Shown here in pieces: positions 8,315 through 15,753 of a stretch of 36,526 bases of DNA. A program made the position numbers and the translations under genes. The notes under the pieces were generated by a model. That model was not told the DNA's origin. It saw only the letters and a program-made list of their open reading frames with translations, and made no database searches. Numbering within the stretch: the stretch's first letter is position 1; each line of letters starts with the position of its first letter. Source of the DNA: Armatimonadetes bacterium CG06_land_8_20_14_3_00_66_21 (GTDB lineage Bacteria; Armatimonadota; Abditibacteriia; CG2-30-66-41); NCBI GenBank assembly GCA_002779825.1, contig PEVN01000373.1:1-36526 (forward strand), in the 5' to 3' direction.

Positions 8315-9184
8315 CTACGCCCAACGGGCCGCCTCCACGCACATCCCCACCACGTGGTAGTCCACCTTCCACTCGCTTCCCTTGTCGTGCTTGGTGACGC
8401 CGGACACTGGAGTCCAGGAGCCGCTGTACCACCCGCCGTGCTCGTGGTCGAGCAACTCGCGCTTGACGAAGTCCACTGTTCCCTGGAGCGGCGCCCACAA
8501 GTCGTCGTGCTCTCGGAGTGCGGCGAAGTGCAGCAGCGCCCGGATCGCCTCGCATTGCTCCCACCAACCCTTCGTCTGCCGTACCGAACTGCCGTCGGGC
8601 GAGGCGGGCGAGAAGATGCCGGAGGTCCTGAGCTTCAGACCGCCATGTTCGTCGGTGAGCTTGGCCTGGATGGTGGCCCACGTGTCGGCTGCTGCCTGCC
8701 GATATGCGTCGTCGCCGGTGCACTGTGCCGCATGGGCAAGTCCGAAGACCACGAAGGCGTGGCCGTAGCTGTCCTTTCGGTCGTCGAGCACCGCCGCCGA
8801 GCCTGGAAGGGCCCTGGCGCGATCCACCTCCGGGACTATCGCAGCTTCGGGGTGCGCGTCGAGGACGCTGGGCGGCGCGACTGAGAAGAACCAGCCGCCG
8901 TGTTCGGGATCGCGGAAGTGGTCGATCAGGTAGCGGGCGCCGTTGCGGACGGCCTGGAGATACGGCTCGTCGCCTGTAGCTTCGTAGCCGTTCGCGAAGT
9001 TGTACAGCAGCCGGGACTGCGAGACGAGCGTGGCGACTTGGTCGGGCTGGCGGCGCCACTGCCGGTCCAGTCGCGGAAAGAAGAGCCCTGCCGGGGTGGC
9101 GGCACCCTCAAGCCAGTGGGGCAGGATGTCTTGGACCAAGTGGGCACGGAACCAGTTGAGATCGAGGCTGTTCGGGCGGGGCAT
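8315..9184 (-). CDS. AGE-family (N-acylglucosamine 2-epimerase-like) sugar epimerase/isomerase, short form
   Basis: The AGE superfamily forms an alpha6/alpha6 barrel and epimerises or isomerises sugars (N-acetylglucosamine, cellobiose, mannose/glucose). This 289-residue protein shows the family pattern: QSRLLYNFANGYEATGD, EHGGWFFSV, DDRKDSYGHAFVVFGLA, KGWWEQCEAI and, near the C-terminus, EWKVDYHVVGMCVEAAR. Typical members are about 380-410 residues; the stretch between the YGHAF motif and the WWEQ motif is shortened, so about one hairpin of helices seems missing. There is no signal peptide, so it should act in the cytoplasm. It begins 12 bases after the secreted hydrolase gene, which suggests it handles sugars that enzyme releases. 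Confidence 0.75.
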   Translation of the reverse strand: MPRPNSLDLNWFRAHLVQDILPHWLEGAATPAGLFFPRLDRQWRRQPDQVATLVSQSRLLYNFANGYEATGDEPYLQAVRNGARYLIDHFRDPEHGGWFFSVAPPSVLDAHPEAAIVPEVDRARALPGSAAVLDDRKDSYGHAFVVFGLAHAAQCTGDDAYRQAAADTWATIQAKLTDEHGGLKLRTSGIFSPASPDGSSVRQTKGWWEQCEAIRALLHFAALREHDDLWAPLQGTVDFVKRELLDHEHGGWYSGSWTPVSGVTKHDKGSEWKVDYHVVGMCVEAARWA

Positions 9185-9196
9185 GGTTGGGTTGCC

Positions 9197-11929
9197 TCAC
9201 TGTGCTGGCGCTTCCTCTGCGTTCAGCGTCCTCAGGAATGCCTCAACTGCCTGCCGCTGCGCGTCGGTGGCGGTGGAGAGGTACAGCGGCGAGTCCTCGA
9301 CCTCCGGTGGCAACTCCGTGAGTCGGCCGCCGGCCACGTTCGCGAAGGTGGCGCCGCTGGCGTTCAGGGCGCGCAGGCCGGCCGCAGGCGCTGTTAGCCC
9401 GCCCTCCGCCCAGAGGGCGGTGACGTGCCCTCTTGGGCGCTCGAACTCAAAGGCGAATAACTGGCTGGGACCAGTCCAGGTCCGAACGTGCCGCGTCCCG
9501 GGCGGCAGGAGGTAGGCGAGGGTGTTGAGCGCAACGTACGTCTTGCGCGGCACGCCGCCCCACTCGAAGAAGGCGTGGAAGCCGCAGCCGTGCTCGCGGT
9601 TGACGACGAACGGCCAGTTGCCGATGTGGAAGAAGACCTTCTCGAAGCCGCTGGCGAGCGCGATCACGTGATGCTTTGCGACATAGGTTGCGGCCAGCTT
9701 CTCGCTGTCGGCACCGCAGTGCTCGAGGAAACGCGAGTCCGCGGTGGTCGGGTCCGGGTCGTCGTCGGCGTACACGCCGTACTCCGTCATCCAGAGCGGC
9801 CGGTCGCCTCCGGCGGCTCGGAGGCGCTCATGGATTCGCCGGAAGTTGCTGAGCATACCGGCGGTCGGCGCGAGACGGGGGTAGCGGTGTTCGCTGAGGA
9901 GGTCGATTCGAGCGACGATCGGCGAGAGGTCGGGTGCGTCTGCGAAGTAGCCCAGCCCCGCACCCAGGAGCTTATTCTCCGGCGAGACTGAGCGGATTGC
10001 CTTACCGGCGTGCTGTAGGAACGTCGGGTAGGTGTGCGCCAGATCGAGGTTGCCGCCATCGCCGCCTTTGCCGTTGACAGGCTCGTTGAAGACCTCGTAG
10101 TGGTGAACCCGACCTTTGAAGTGGCTGGCGACTTCGCGGACGTAGTGCTCGTAATCGCCGAAGCGCTCCGGCTGCCACCAGACACGGGGGCTCTGGGCTT
10201 CGTTGCCCGTGGAGCCGGACAGTGTTGAGGGCGCAGTCGAAGCCCACTCGGAGGCGGGATCGGACAGACACAGCTCGACGTTCATGCCGTGCTGCCTGAT
10301 CCAGCGGCACTGAGTATCCGCCTCGCTGAAGTCGAAGGTGCCCTGCTGGTGCTCCACGTCTTCCCATTTGCAGAACCAGCTCCGCACCCAAGTGACGCCC
10401 ATCGCCTTGGCGCGACGCATGTAGAGATCGGAGACGAAGGCGTGGTTGACACCGAGGAACCCGTCGGCGTTGGGGGACTCCTTGGCGAAGGGGTAGATCA
10501 GCGCCGCGCGAATCGTACGGGAAGTCTGCCGCCCGTCGCCCTTTGCAGACAGGTGGAAGCGGTAGAAGCCCGGCTCTGTCACGCCGAGGCTGGCCGCCTC
10601 GCGAAGGGTCGTGTTCGGGCTCACGGACAGACGCCGTTCCAGCCGCTTCTCCCGCTTGCCGAAGAAGTCCTCCACCTCCACGGCGACGGTGATTTGCTGC
10701 TTCGTTCCGCTGTGGTTGCATACGGTCAGTTCGGGCGTCACCGCCTCACCGAGAAGATAGGTGTTGCCTTCATGCCCCGTGTCGAGGGCGCACTCGACCG
10801 GGAACGTGGGTTCGTAGTCCGTCGGCGTGTCGCCCAACTCAAGCTGGAGCGCATCGACCCACAGCGTCACCGGCAAGTCGGGTTTGGCGTCAGCGTCGGT
10901 TCCGAGGGTGACGAACGCGATGCTGCTCTGTGGCGTGGCCGCGAAAGAAAATCGTGCCCACTCCGCGCCGGCCACGAACGTGTGCGCGGTCGCCTTGCCG
11001 GAACCGTCGGTGACGTTCGCGACGATCGGCACGCCCGGCCGAGACCCCCGCGCGGCGAACGAGAAGCAGACAGGCTTGCCCTTCTCCACCGGGCAGTAAC
11101 CGATCGGGCAGACGGGTAGCTTCATGACCGGGTCATGGCTTGCCCGCGAACGAAGGGCGTACGTGAAGTCATTGTAGTAGACAGGGAGCTTGGCCGGCTC
11201 CAGGGCGAGGCGGAAGCTGTGCTTGCCGTCGGCGGCCGTTGTCGTGTCGAGGTCGCCGAACAGCTCGTCCGCTCCGTAGGTCGCCCAGCCGAACGCGCCC
11301 ATTTCGAAGCTACCGTTGGGCAGGAGGTTCTTGCGGCCGGCCACATCGAGCACATTGGCGTCGGGCTCCGGGACCGTCTCGACGAGGCTGACGTCGTCCA
11401 CCCACAGCGAGCCGGTGCTGTCGAAGCTGAACTGGAAGCGCGACACCGCTGCCGGCAACGGCTGCGTAACGGGGAAGCGGAAGCGGTACTCGCGCCAACG
11501 CACCCCCGGGAAGAACGTGCGCCAGAGGCGGTTGGCGTCCCAGTGGGTCGTGTCCCGAAGTGCCACCACTGCGCCGCCGGTCAGCCCCTCTGCCCGCGCC
11601 CAAAACCGCACTTCGTACCACCGATCACCCTCGACGGAAACGACACCCGACTGCCCGAACCCGGGGCCCCAGCCCGCCGTTAGCCGCGTGCAGGTCACCT
11701 GGGCGCAGTGCCCGCCTTGCCGCCCATCGTCGGCAGTGAGGGCGCCCTCGCCGTCCATTGGGTCGATGTACTGCCAGCTCGCCGGGCTCTTACCTGCTGC
11801 GTCGAGTGCTTCGAAGTCTGCGTTGCGGATGGTGACCCATACCTCGCCCACGGCCAGGCCGCAGGCAAGCAAGCAGAGAGCGACGAGTGCAGGACCACTG
11901 CGAGCGTTCGTGGATTCGCGTCGGCACAT
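9197..11929 (-). CDS. Secreted clan GH-A glycoside hydrolase with two N-terminal jelly-roll (CBM-like) domains
   Basis: A 910-residue protein with a signal peptide (VALCLLACGLAVGE), two beta-sandwich carbohydrate-binding-like domains (about 30-190 and 200-370, each opening with a N-x-(S/D)FE motif), an Ig-like linker (about 375-485) and a TIM barrel (about 490-800). The acid/base Glu is in FNEPVNG (about residue 616) and the likely nucleophile in LWMTEYG (about 716), the spacing seen in clan GH-A families such as GH39 or GH5. The exact family and substrate are uncertain. I prefer ATG 11929 to 11959: GGAGG lies eight bases before 11929, and 11959 falls inside the -10 element. It is followed by the AGE-family gene. 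Confidence 0.8.
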   Translation of the reverse strand: MCRRESTNARSGPALVALCLLACGLAVGEVWVTIRNADFEALDAAGKSPASWQYIDPMDGEGALTADDGRQGGHCAQVTCTRLTAGWGPGFGQSGVVSVEGDRWYEVRFWARAEGLTGGAVVALRDTTHWDANRLWRTFFPGVRWREYRFRFPVTQPLPAAVSRFQFSFDSTGSLWVDDVSLVETVPEPDANVLDVAGRKNLLPNGSFEMGAFGWATYGADELFGDLDTTTAADGKHSFRLALEPAKLPVYYNDFTYALRSRASHDPVMKLPVCPIGYCPVEKGKPVCFSFAARGSRPGVPIVANVTDGSGKATAHTFVAGAEWARFSFAATPQSSIAFVTLGTDADAKPDLPVTLWVDALQLELGDTPTDYEPTFPVECALDTGHEGNTYLLGEAVTPELTVCNHSGTKQQITVAVEVEDFFGKREKRLERRLSVSPNTTLREAASLGVTEPGFYRFHLSAKGDGRQTSRTIRAALIYPFAKESPNADGFLGVNHAFVSDLYMRRAKAMGVTWVRSWFCKWEDVEHQQGTFDFSEADTQCRWIRQHGMNVELCLSDPASEWASTAPSTLSGSTGNEAQSPRVWWQPERFGDYEHYVREVASHFKGRVHHYEVFNEPVNGKGGDGGNLDLAHTYPTFLQHAGKAIRSVSPENKLLGAGLGYFADAPDLSPIVARIDLLSEHRYPRLAPTAGMLSNFRRIHERLRAAGGDRPLWMTEYGVYADDDPDPTTADSRFLEHCGADSEKLAATYVAKHHVIALASGFEKVFFHIGNWPFVVNREHGCGFHAFFEWGGVPRKTYVALNTLAYLLPPGTRHVRTWTGPSQLFAFEFERPRGHVTALWAEGGLTAPAAGLRALNASGATFANVAGGRLTELPPEVEDSPLYLSTATDAQRQAVEAFLRTLNAEEAPAQ

Positions 11930-11957
11930 CAGCAACACCTCCAGCAGGCGTCGGGAC

Positions 11958-11966
11958 ATGATACCA
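11958..11966 (-). promoter_or_regulatory. Extended -10 promoter element of the GH-A hydrolase operon
   Basis: The reverse strand reads TGGTATCAT, a TG-extended -10 box, about 30 bases upstream of ATG 11929. No good -35 box is seen. The ATG at 11959 lies inside this element, which supports the downstream start. The transporter gene diverges from the other side of this gap. Confidence 0.35.
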
Positions 11967-12025
11967 TATGTGCGCGCAGCCGCCTACGCGACGGCCGAGC
12001 CACTGCGCCAAACCGACCGCACCTC

Positions 12026-13396
12026 ATGTTTGCAGTCTCTGTCCTGGTATCCGTACTGCTTCTCATCGGCGCCTGGAGCTTCCGCCAAACTCGGAGCACG
12101 GAGGCGTTCGCCGTCGCGGGCCGCAGTGCGCCGGCCTGGCTGGTGGCCGGCTCGCTGGTGGCGACCATCGTGGGCGGGTCGAGCACCCTCGGCATGGCGG
12201 GGTTGGGGTTCAGCAAAGGGCTCGTGGGCGCGTGGTGGCTGCTGGGCGGGGTGGTGGGGTTGCTGGTGCTTGGGGCAGTCCTGGTCGAGCGAGTCCGAAG
12301 TACCGAGGTCTACACCTTGCCCGAGTTGCTGGGGCGGCAATACGGCAGCGGGGTGAAGACGGTCGCGTCGGTGCTCATCGCCGTGGCGTGGTTGGGCATC
12401 ATCGCCGGGCAAATGGTGGCAGCGGGGCAGGTGCTCACAGTGATCTCGCCGTGGCCGCAGGCAGACTCGATCGTGGTTGCCGGGCTGGTGCTGATCGGGT
12501 ATGCCTTCCTCGGCGGCCAGCACTCGATCCTGCGCACCGATGCGCTGCAATGCGTGGTCCTCGTTGTCGGCATCGTGGTGTGCGCTTTCGTGGGCGTGCA
12601 GGAGATCGGTGGACTGTCCGAGCTTCGGCGGGCACTTCCGCCGGGGCGGCTGGCGTTCCCGATCCGGGACGCAACGGACCTCCCGTTTGTGACCCGCATG
12701 CTTGTGCTCGTCGGCTCCACCTACCTTGTGGGCCCGGACATCTACTCGAGGTTGCTCTGCGCCAGGGACGCGCGGGCAGCCCGCCGAGCAGTGTTCTGCG
12801 CGGCCGGAGTGTTGGTGCCTGTCGCTCTCGCGGTGGTCACCGTCGGTCTGACGGCCCGAGCGCACTTCCCGTACCTGCAAGCCGAGCAGGCATTCCCGAC
12901 CGTGATTGCGGAGCTGCTCCCGAAGACCTCGGCGGTCCTGGTCGTCGCAGCGCTCCTCGCCGCCCTGATGTCCTCCGCCGACACCTGCCTGGTAACCGCC
13001 AGCGTAATCGTCGGCATCGACGTCCTCCGCGACCACTTCGCCCCCACGCTTGACGAGCGCCGCCAGCTCACCCTCTGCCGGCTCTGCGTGCTCGTCCTCG
13101 GCGGGCTGTCGCTTGTGACCGCCCTGCACATGCAGAGCATCATCAAGTCGCTGATGCTGGGCTACACCCTCTACGCCGCCGGGCTGGCGATCCCAACACT
13201 GGCCGGGTTCTGGCGCAAGAAGCTGCGGGTGAATGCCGCCGGCGCAATCGCGGCTGCCGTAATGGGCGGAGGGTTGGCGCTCTGGGCGAAGTTCGGGGGA
13301 CCGCCGAACATGGACCTGATCGCGGTGGGGGCGTCGGGGGTGGTGTTGTTTCTGGGGAGTTGGGTGATGGCGTACCGGTGCCGCGCGGCCGACTGA
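12026..13396 (+). CDS. Sodium:solute symporter (SSS) family transporter
   Basis: A 456-residue integral membrane protein with about 12-13 hydrophobic helices. Family landmarks are FAVAGRSAPAWLVAGSLVATIVGGSSTLGMAGLGF near the N-terminus (the SSS TM1-2 signature), GQMVAAGQVL, GGQHSILRTDALQ and the AALLAALMSSADTCLVTASVIVGIDVLRD segment, which carries the conserved SSAD residues of the sodium site. SSS transporters import sugars, sialic acid, organic acids or amino acids with sodium; the substrate here is unknown. Divergent transcription from the glycoside hydrolase/epimerase pair, 96 bases away, points to uptake of a sugar or uronate. ATG 12026 gives a normal N-terminus; the frame is open to 11708 but that stretch lies over the hydrolase gene. 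Confidence 0.88.
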   Translation: MFAVSVLVSVLLLIGAWSFRQTRSTEAFAVAGRSAPAWLVAGSLVATIVGGSSTLGMAGLGFSKGLVGAWWLLGGVVGLLVLGAVLVERVRSTEVYTLPELLGRQYGSGVKTVASVLIAVAWLGIIAGQMVAAGQVLTVISPWPQADSIVVAGLVLIGYAFLGGQHSILRTDALQCVVLVVGIVVCAFVGVQEIGGLSELRRALPPGRLAFPIRDATDLPFVTRMLVLVGSTYLVGPDIYSRLLCARDARAARRAVFCAAGVLVPVALAVVTVGLTARAHFPYLQAEQAFPTVIAELLPKTSAVLVVAALLAALMSSADTCLVTASVIVGIDVLRDHFAPTLDERRQLTLCRLCVLVLGGLSLVTALHMQSIIKSLMLGYTLYAAGLAIPTLAGFWRKKLRVNAAGAIAAAVMGGGLALWAKFGGPPNMDLIAVGASGVVLFLGSWVMAYRCRAAD

Positions 13397-13409
13397 GTTC
13401 GAAGAACGA

Positions 13410-13994
13410 CTATGCGCCATCGTCAAGCTCGACCGTTATGCCCGTCTTCGACTTGCGGTAGTACACGATTCGCGCCGCGATTTGCTCAGGCAGCATCCCT
13501 TCTGCCTTGTACGTGTCGGGCTTGATCGAGACAGGTTCGTCGCCAAGGTACCCGTCAACGCCTCTTGCCTCCTCCTGCGGCGGGGCGAGGCGGTAGGCGG
13601 TCCCGAGGGTCTCTGCGAGCTTCTTCAGAACGGCTTCCTGGAAGCGCAGACCGACGAATGTCTTGACGACGACGAGGTCGTGGACCCAATTCCCTACCAT
13701 CTCAGCGTCGATGCGGGAGAGCGCTGCCTTGAGGTTCTCCAGCATCCCGACGATCCGGTTGGTCGCCTTCTCGACCGCGTCGGGATGCCCTTCCCGGTAC
13801 CACGCCTCCCACTCGGCAAGGGTCCTGTCGGGGAACTCGTTGATGAGATCGCTCATCTGCCCCACGACCCGCGGGCGCGTCGCCTGCGCTGTCTGGTTCG
13901 CCAGATTGATGAGCTGCCGCGCGTACTTGGGGAACTCGACAGACGGCGCTGCCAGTAGCTCGGCAATCTCCTCGTTTGAGATCGTAAGCCTCAA
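13410..13994 (-). CDS. MjaI-family type II restriction endonuclease (predicted CTAG)
   Basis: A 194-residue protein matching the MjaI restriction endonuclease family. It begins MRLTISNEEIAELL and has KYARQLINLANQTAQATRP and VVGQMSDLI, then WVHDLVVVKTFVGLRFQEAVL and EARGVDGYLGDEPVSIKPDTYK. The GxDGYxG...VSIKP segment probably supplies the nuclease metal site (Asp plus a downstream Lys) as in PD-(D/E)XK enzymes. MjaI cleaves CTAG; specificity here is inferred from the family. It overlaps the end of the methyltransferase gene by four bases (ATGA), so the pair is co-transcribed with the methyltransferase first. It ends 13 bases from the convergent transporter gene. Confidence 0.88.
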   Translation of the reverse strand: MRLTISNEEIAELLAAPSVEFPKYARQLINLANQTAQATRPRVVGQMSDLINEFPDRTLAEWEAWYREGHPDAVEKATNRIVGMLENLKAALSRIDAEMVGNWVHDLVVVKTFVGLRFQEAVLKKLAETLGTAYRLAPPQEEARGVDGYLGDEPVSIKPDTYKAEGMLPEQIAARIVYYRKSKTGITVELDDGA

Positions 13995-15307
13995 CCTGCT
14001 GCCTCCCTGCTCTCCGTCACCACGCTGAGGAACCTGCGCCTCTCACGGTAATCCATCGACTGGTCGACCTCCACCAGCCCGCTGCGGACCAGATGGAGGT
14101 TCACGAACGTCTTGTTGCGCAGGTATAGGTAGGCGAGTAGCCGGCCGTCGTCATCGTGCTTGCGCTCGTCGAACTTCAGGAATACCTTCTGACCCCGCGT
14201 CATGTTCTGCAGGAACGCAGTTGCCTGGTCCACTCGCTGGGCTATTGGCTTGACCCCGATAAGCCGGACTTGCAGAGCATCATCCAGCGTCAGCAATGCG
14301 GGAGATTCGATGCGCTGCACACGGAGGTACCGCCCGTCGTCCTTCTCCTTGCCATCGATCGTCGAGCCGAAGCGGAGCTTCCGGGGGTCAACCCGCCTCT
14401 CGAATGACACGGGGTCCCTGAACACGTAGGGCAGCGACGCGACTGCGCTGTCGAAGTCGCGCGTTGCGGGCGGCTGCAGCGCCACCTCGAACTCCGCCTC
14501 CAAGTCGAGCCGACGCTGCTGACCGATCCCGAGTGTCTCACGGATGGTGGCGGCGAAGTCCGGGTTGATCTCGTACCCGACTGAGTTCCTACCAGTGTTG
14601 ACGGCAGCCAAGGAGGTTGTGCCGCTGCCCAAAAAGGGGTCGAGGACTGTATCGCCCACGAACGAGAACATCCGGATCAGTCTGCGCGGCAGCTCTTCGG
14701 GGAAGGCGGCCAAGTGCTTGTCCTGGCGGGCGCCGGGGAAGTTCCAGTGTCCGTAGAAGTACTCGTTCCACTCCGCCGTCGTCAGCTTGGAGAGCTCCTT
14801 CTGGTCGCTGGTTGGTCGGGGTGGCTTGCCGAGCTTCTTGAACAGGAGGATGAACTCGTAGTCGATCTTGACGATGCCGTTCCGCGGGTAGGGGAACGAG
14901 CCCATGACCGTGGCGCCGCCGGTCGTGTTACAGGTCGTCGCCTTCTGCCAGATGATTGCGCCCATGTAGTCGAAGCCGAGGGTCTCGCAGAACTTGGTGA
15001 TCTCGGTCCGGATCGGGATGACTTTGTAGCGTCCATAGTACACGGCCCGGGCGAACTGGTCGCCGATGTTGACGCAGAGACGACAGCCGGGATGGAGGAC
15101 GCGATGGCACTCGTTCCAGACGAGATTGAGGTTGTTGATGTAGGCTTCGTACGAGTCGTCGAAGCCGATCTGCCCGTCGTGCCCGTAGTCCTTGAGCTGC
15201 CAGTAGGGGGGCGAGGTGACGACGAGGTGCACCGACGAGTCAGGCAGTTCCGACATCCGTCGAGAGTCGCCGATGAGGATTCGGTGCTTGGTTCGCGTGT
15301 CAGTCAT
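13991..15307 (-). CDS. Site-specific DNA methyltransferase (MjaI-type, beta class) fused to a staphylococcal-nuclease-like domain
   Basis: Partner methyltransferase of the MjaI-like endonuclease. In the 438-residue protein, motif IV TSPPYW (31-36) precedes motif I DPFLGSGTT (223-231), the beta-class order. The SPP(Y/W) motif fits N4-cytosine or N6-adenine methylation; M.MjaI is an N4-cytosine enzyme. Residues about 326-435 resemble a thermonuclease (SNase/OB-fold) domain: QVRLIGVKP, AFLQNMTRGQKVFLKFD, DDDGRLLAYLYL and FVNLHLVRSGLVEV. Arg348 and Arg389 match two SNase catalytic Args, but the Asp/Glu of the DTPE motif are absent, so nuclease activity is unlikely. ATG 15307 was chosen because a promoter lies at 15345-15373, inside the longer frame. 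Confidence 0.88.
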   Translation of the reverse strand: MTDTRTKHRILIGDSRRMSELPDSSVHLVVTSPPYWQLKDYGHDGQIGFDDSYEAYINNLNLVWNECHRVLHPGCRLCVNIGDQFARAVYYGRYKVIPIRTEITKFCETLGFDYMGAIIWQKATTCNTTGGATVMGSFPYPRNGIVKIDYEFILLFKKLGKPPRPTSDQKELSKLTTAEWNEYFYGHWNFPGARQDKHLAAFPEELPRRLIRMFSFVGDTVLDPFLGSGTTSLAAVNTGRNSVGYEINPDFAATIRETLGIGQQRRLDLEAEFEVALQPPATRDFDSAVASLPYVFRDPVSFERRVDPRKLRFGSTIDGKEKDDGRYLRVQRIESPALLTLDDALQVRLIGVKPIAQRVDQATAFLQNMTRGQKVFLKFDERKHDDDGRLLAYLYLRNKTFVNLHLVRSGLVEVDQSMDYRERRRFLSVVTESREAAG

Positions 15308-15344
15308 TGGTGCCGGGTGCGTTGGCGGTGGCGGGCGGGTACAT

Positions 15345-15373
15345 AGCGTAGCAGAGAGCGCGCGCAGCGGCAA
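15345..15373 (-). promoter_or_regulatory. Promoter of the restriction-modification operon
   Basis: On the reverse strand TTGCCG (15373-15368) and TACGCT (15350-15345) are separated by 17 bases. A transcript would begin near 15338, about 30 bases before ATG 15307. This argues against the longer start at 15400. Confidence 0.4.
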
Positions 15374-15408
15374 GCGGCCGAGCGGTGCAGTGGTCGTCAA
15401 GTGAGCAG

Positions 15409-15753
15409 TTACTCAATGACGGCGATCTCCACCCAGTCGCGCAGATGGACTCTGACGCGCCACCCCTTGGCGGACTTGGCGAGCGGGAACCGGTGGTCCT
15501 TCTCACGCCCATTGAGGTCGAAGAGGTGGACTGTCGGTTCGGTTCTGCCGCGCCAAGTGTACTCGCCCGAAATGCACGTCACGGTCCGCTCCTTCCCCTC
15601 GATCCAGCCCTCGTGCAACGCGACTGGCGTGAGTGGAAACAGGTGGTTGACGGGACCGTACTCGCCGCTGCCCTCGCCTGCTTCGGGAATGTCGCGCAGG
15701 AAGTAGTGGTAGTAGACCATGCCGTGGCGGAGGTAGGTGACAACGGCCCGCAT
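15409..15753 (-). pseudogene. Out-of-frame C-terminal part of the LamG-domain glycan protein
   Basis: This stretch encodes MRAVVTYLRHGMVYYHYFL, then GPVNHLFPLTPVALHEGW, SGEYTWRG and a C-terminal beta-rich end finishing WVEIAVIE. It continues the protein encoded from 17717, but in a different frame: the upstream reading frame is lost at about 15753-15760. The expected join is ...FSQGWRGGS followed by MRAVVTY, which one missing base just before the ATG at 15753 would explain. It may be a true inactivating deletion or a sequencing/assembly error. It is unlikely to be an independent gene, since no ribosome site precedes the ATG. Confidence 0.65.

Noticed and set aside
11984-13426. Reverse open frame of 480 codons opposite the SSS transporter
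   Set aside because: His/Gln/Arg-rich composition typical of antisense frames over a membrane protein gene.
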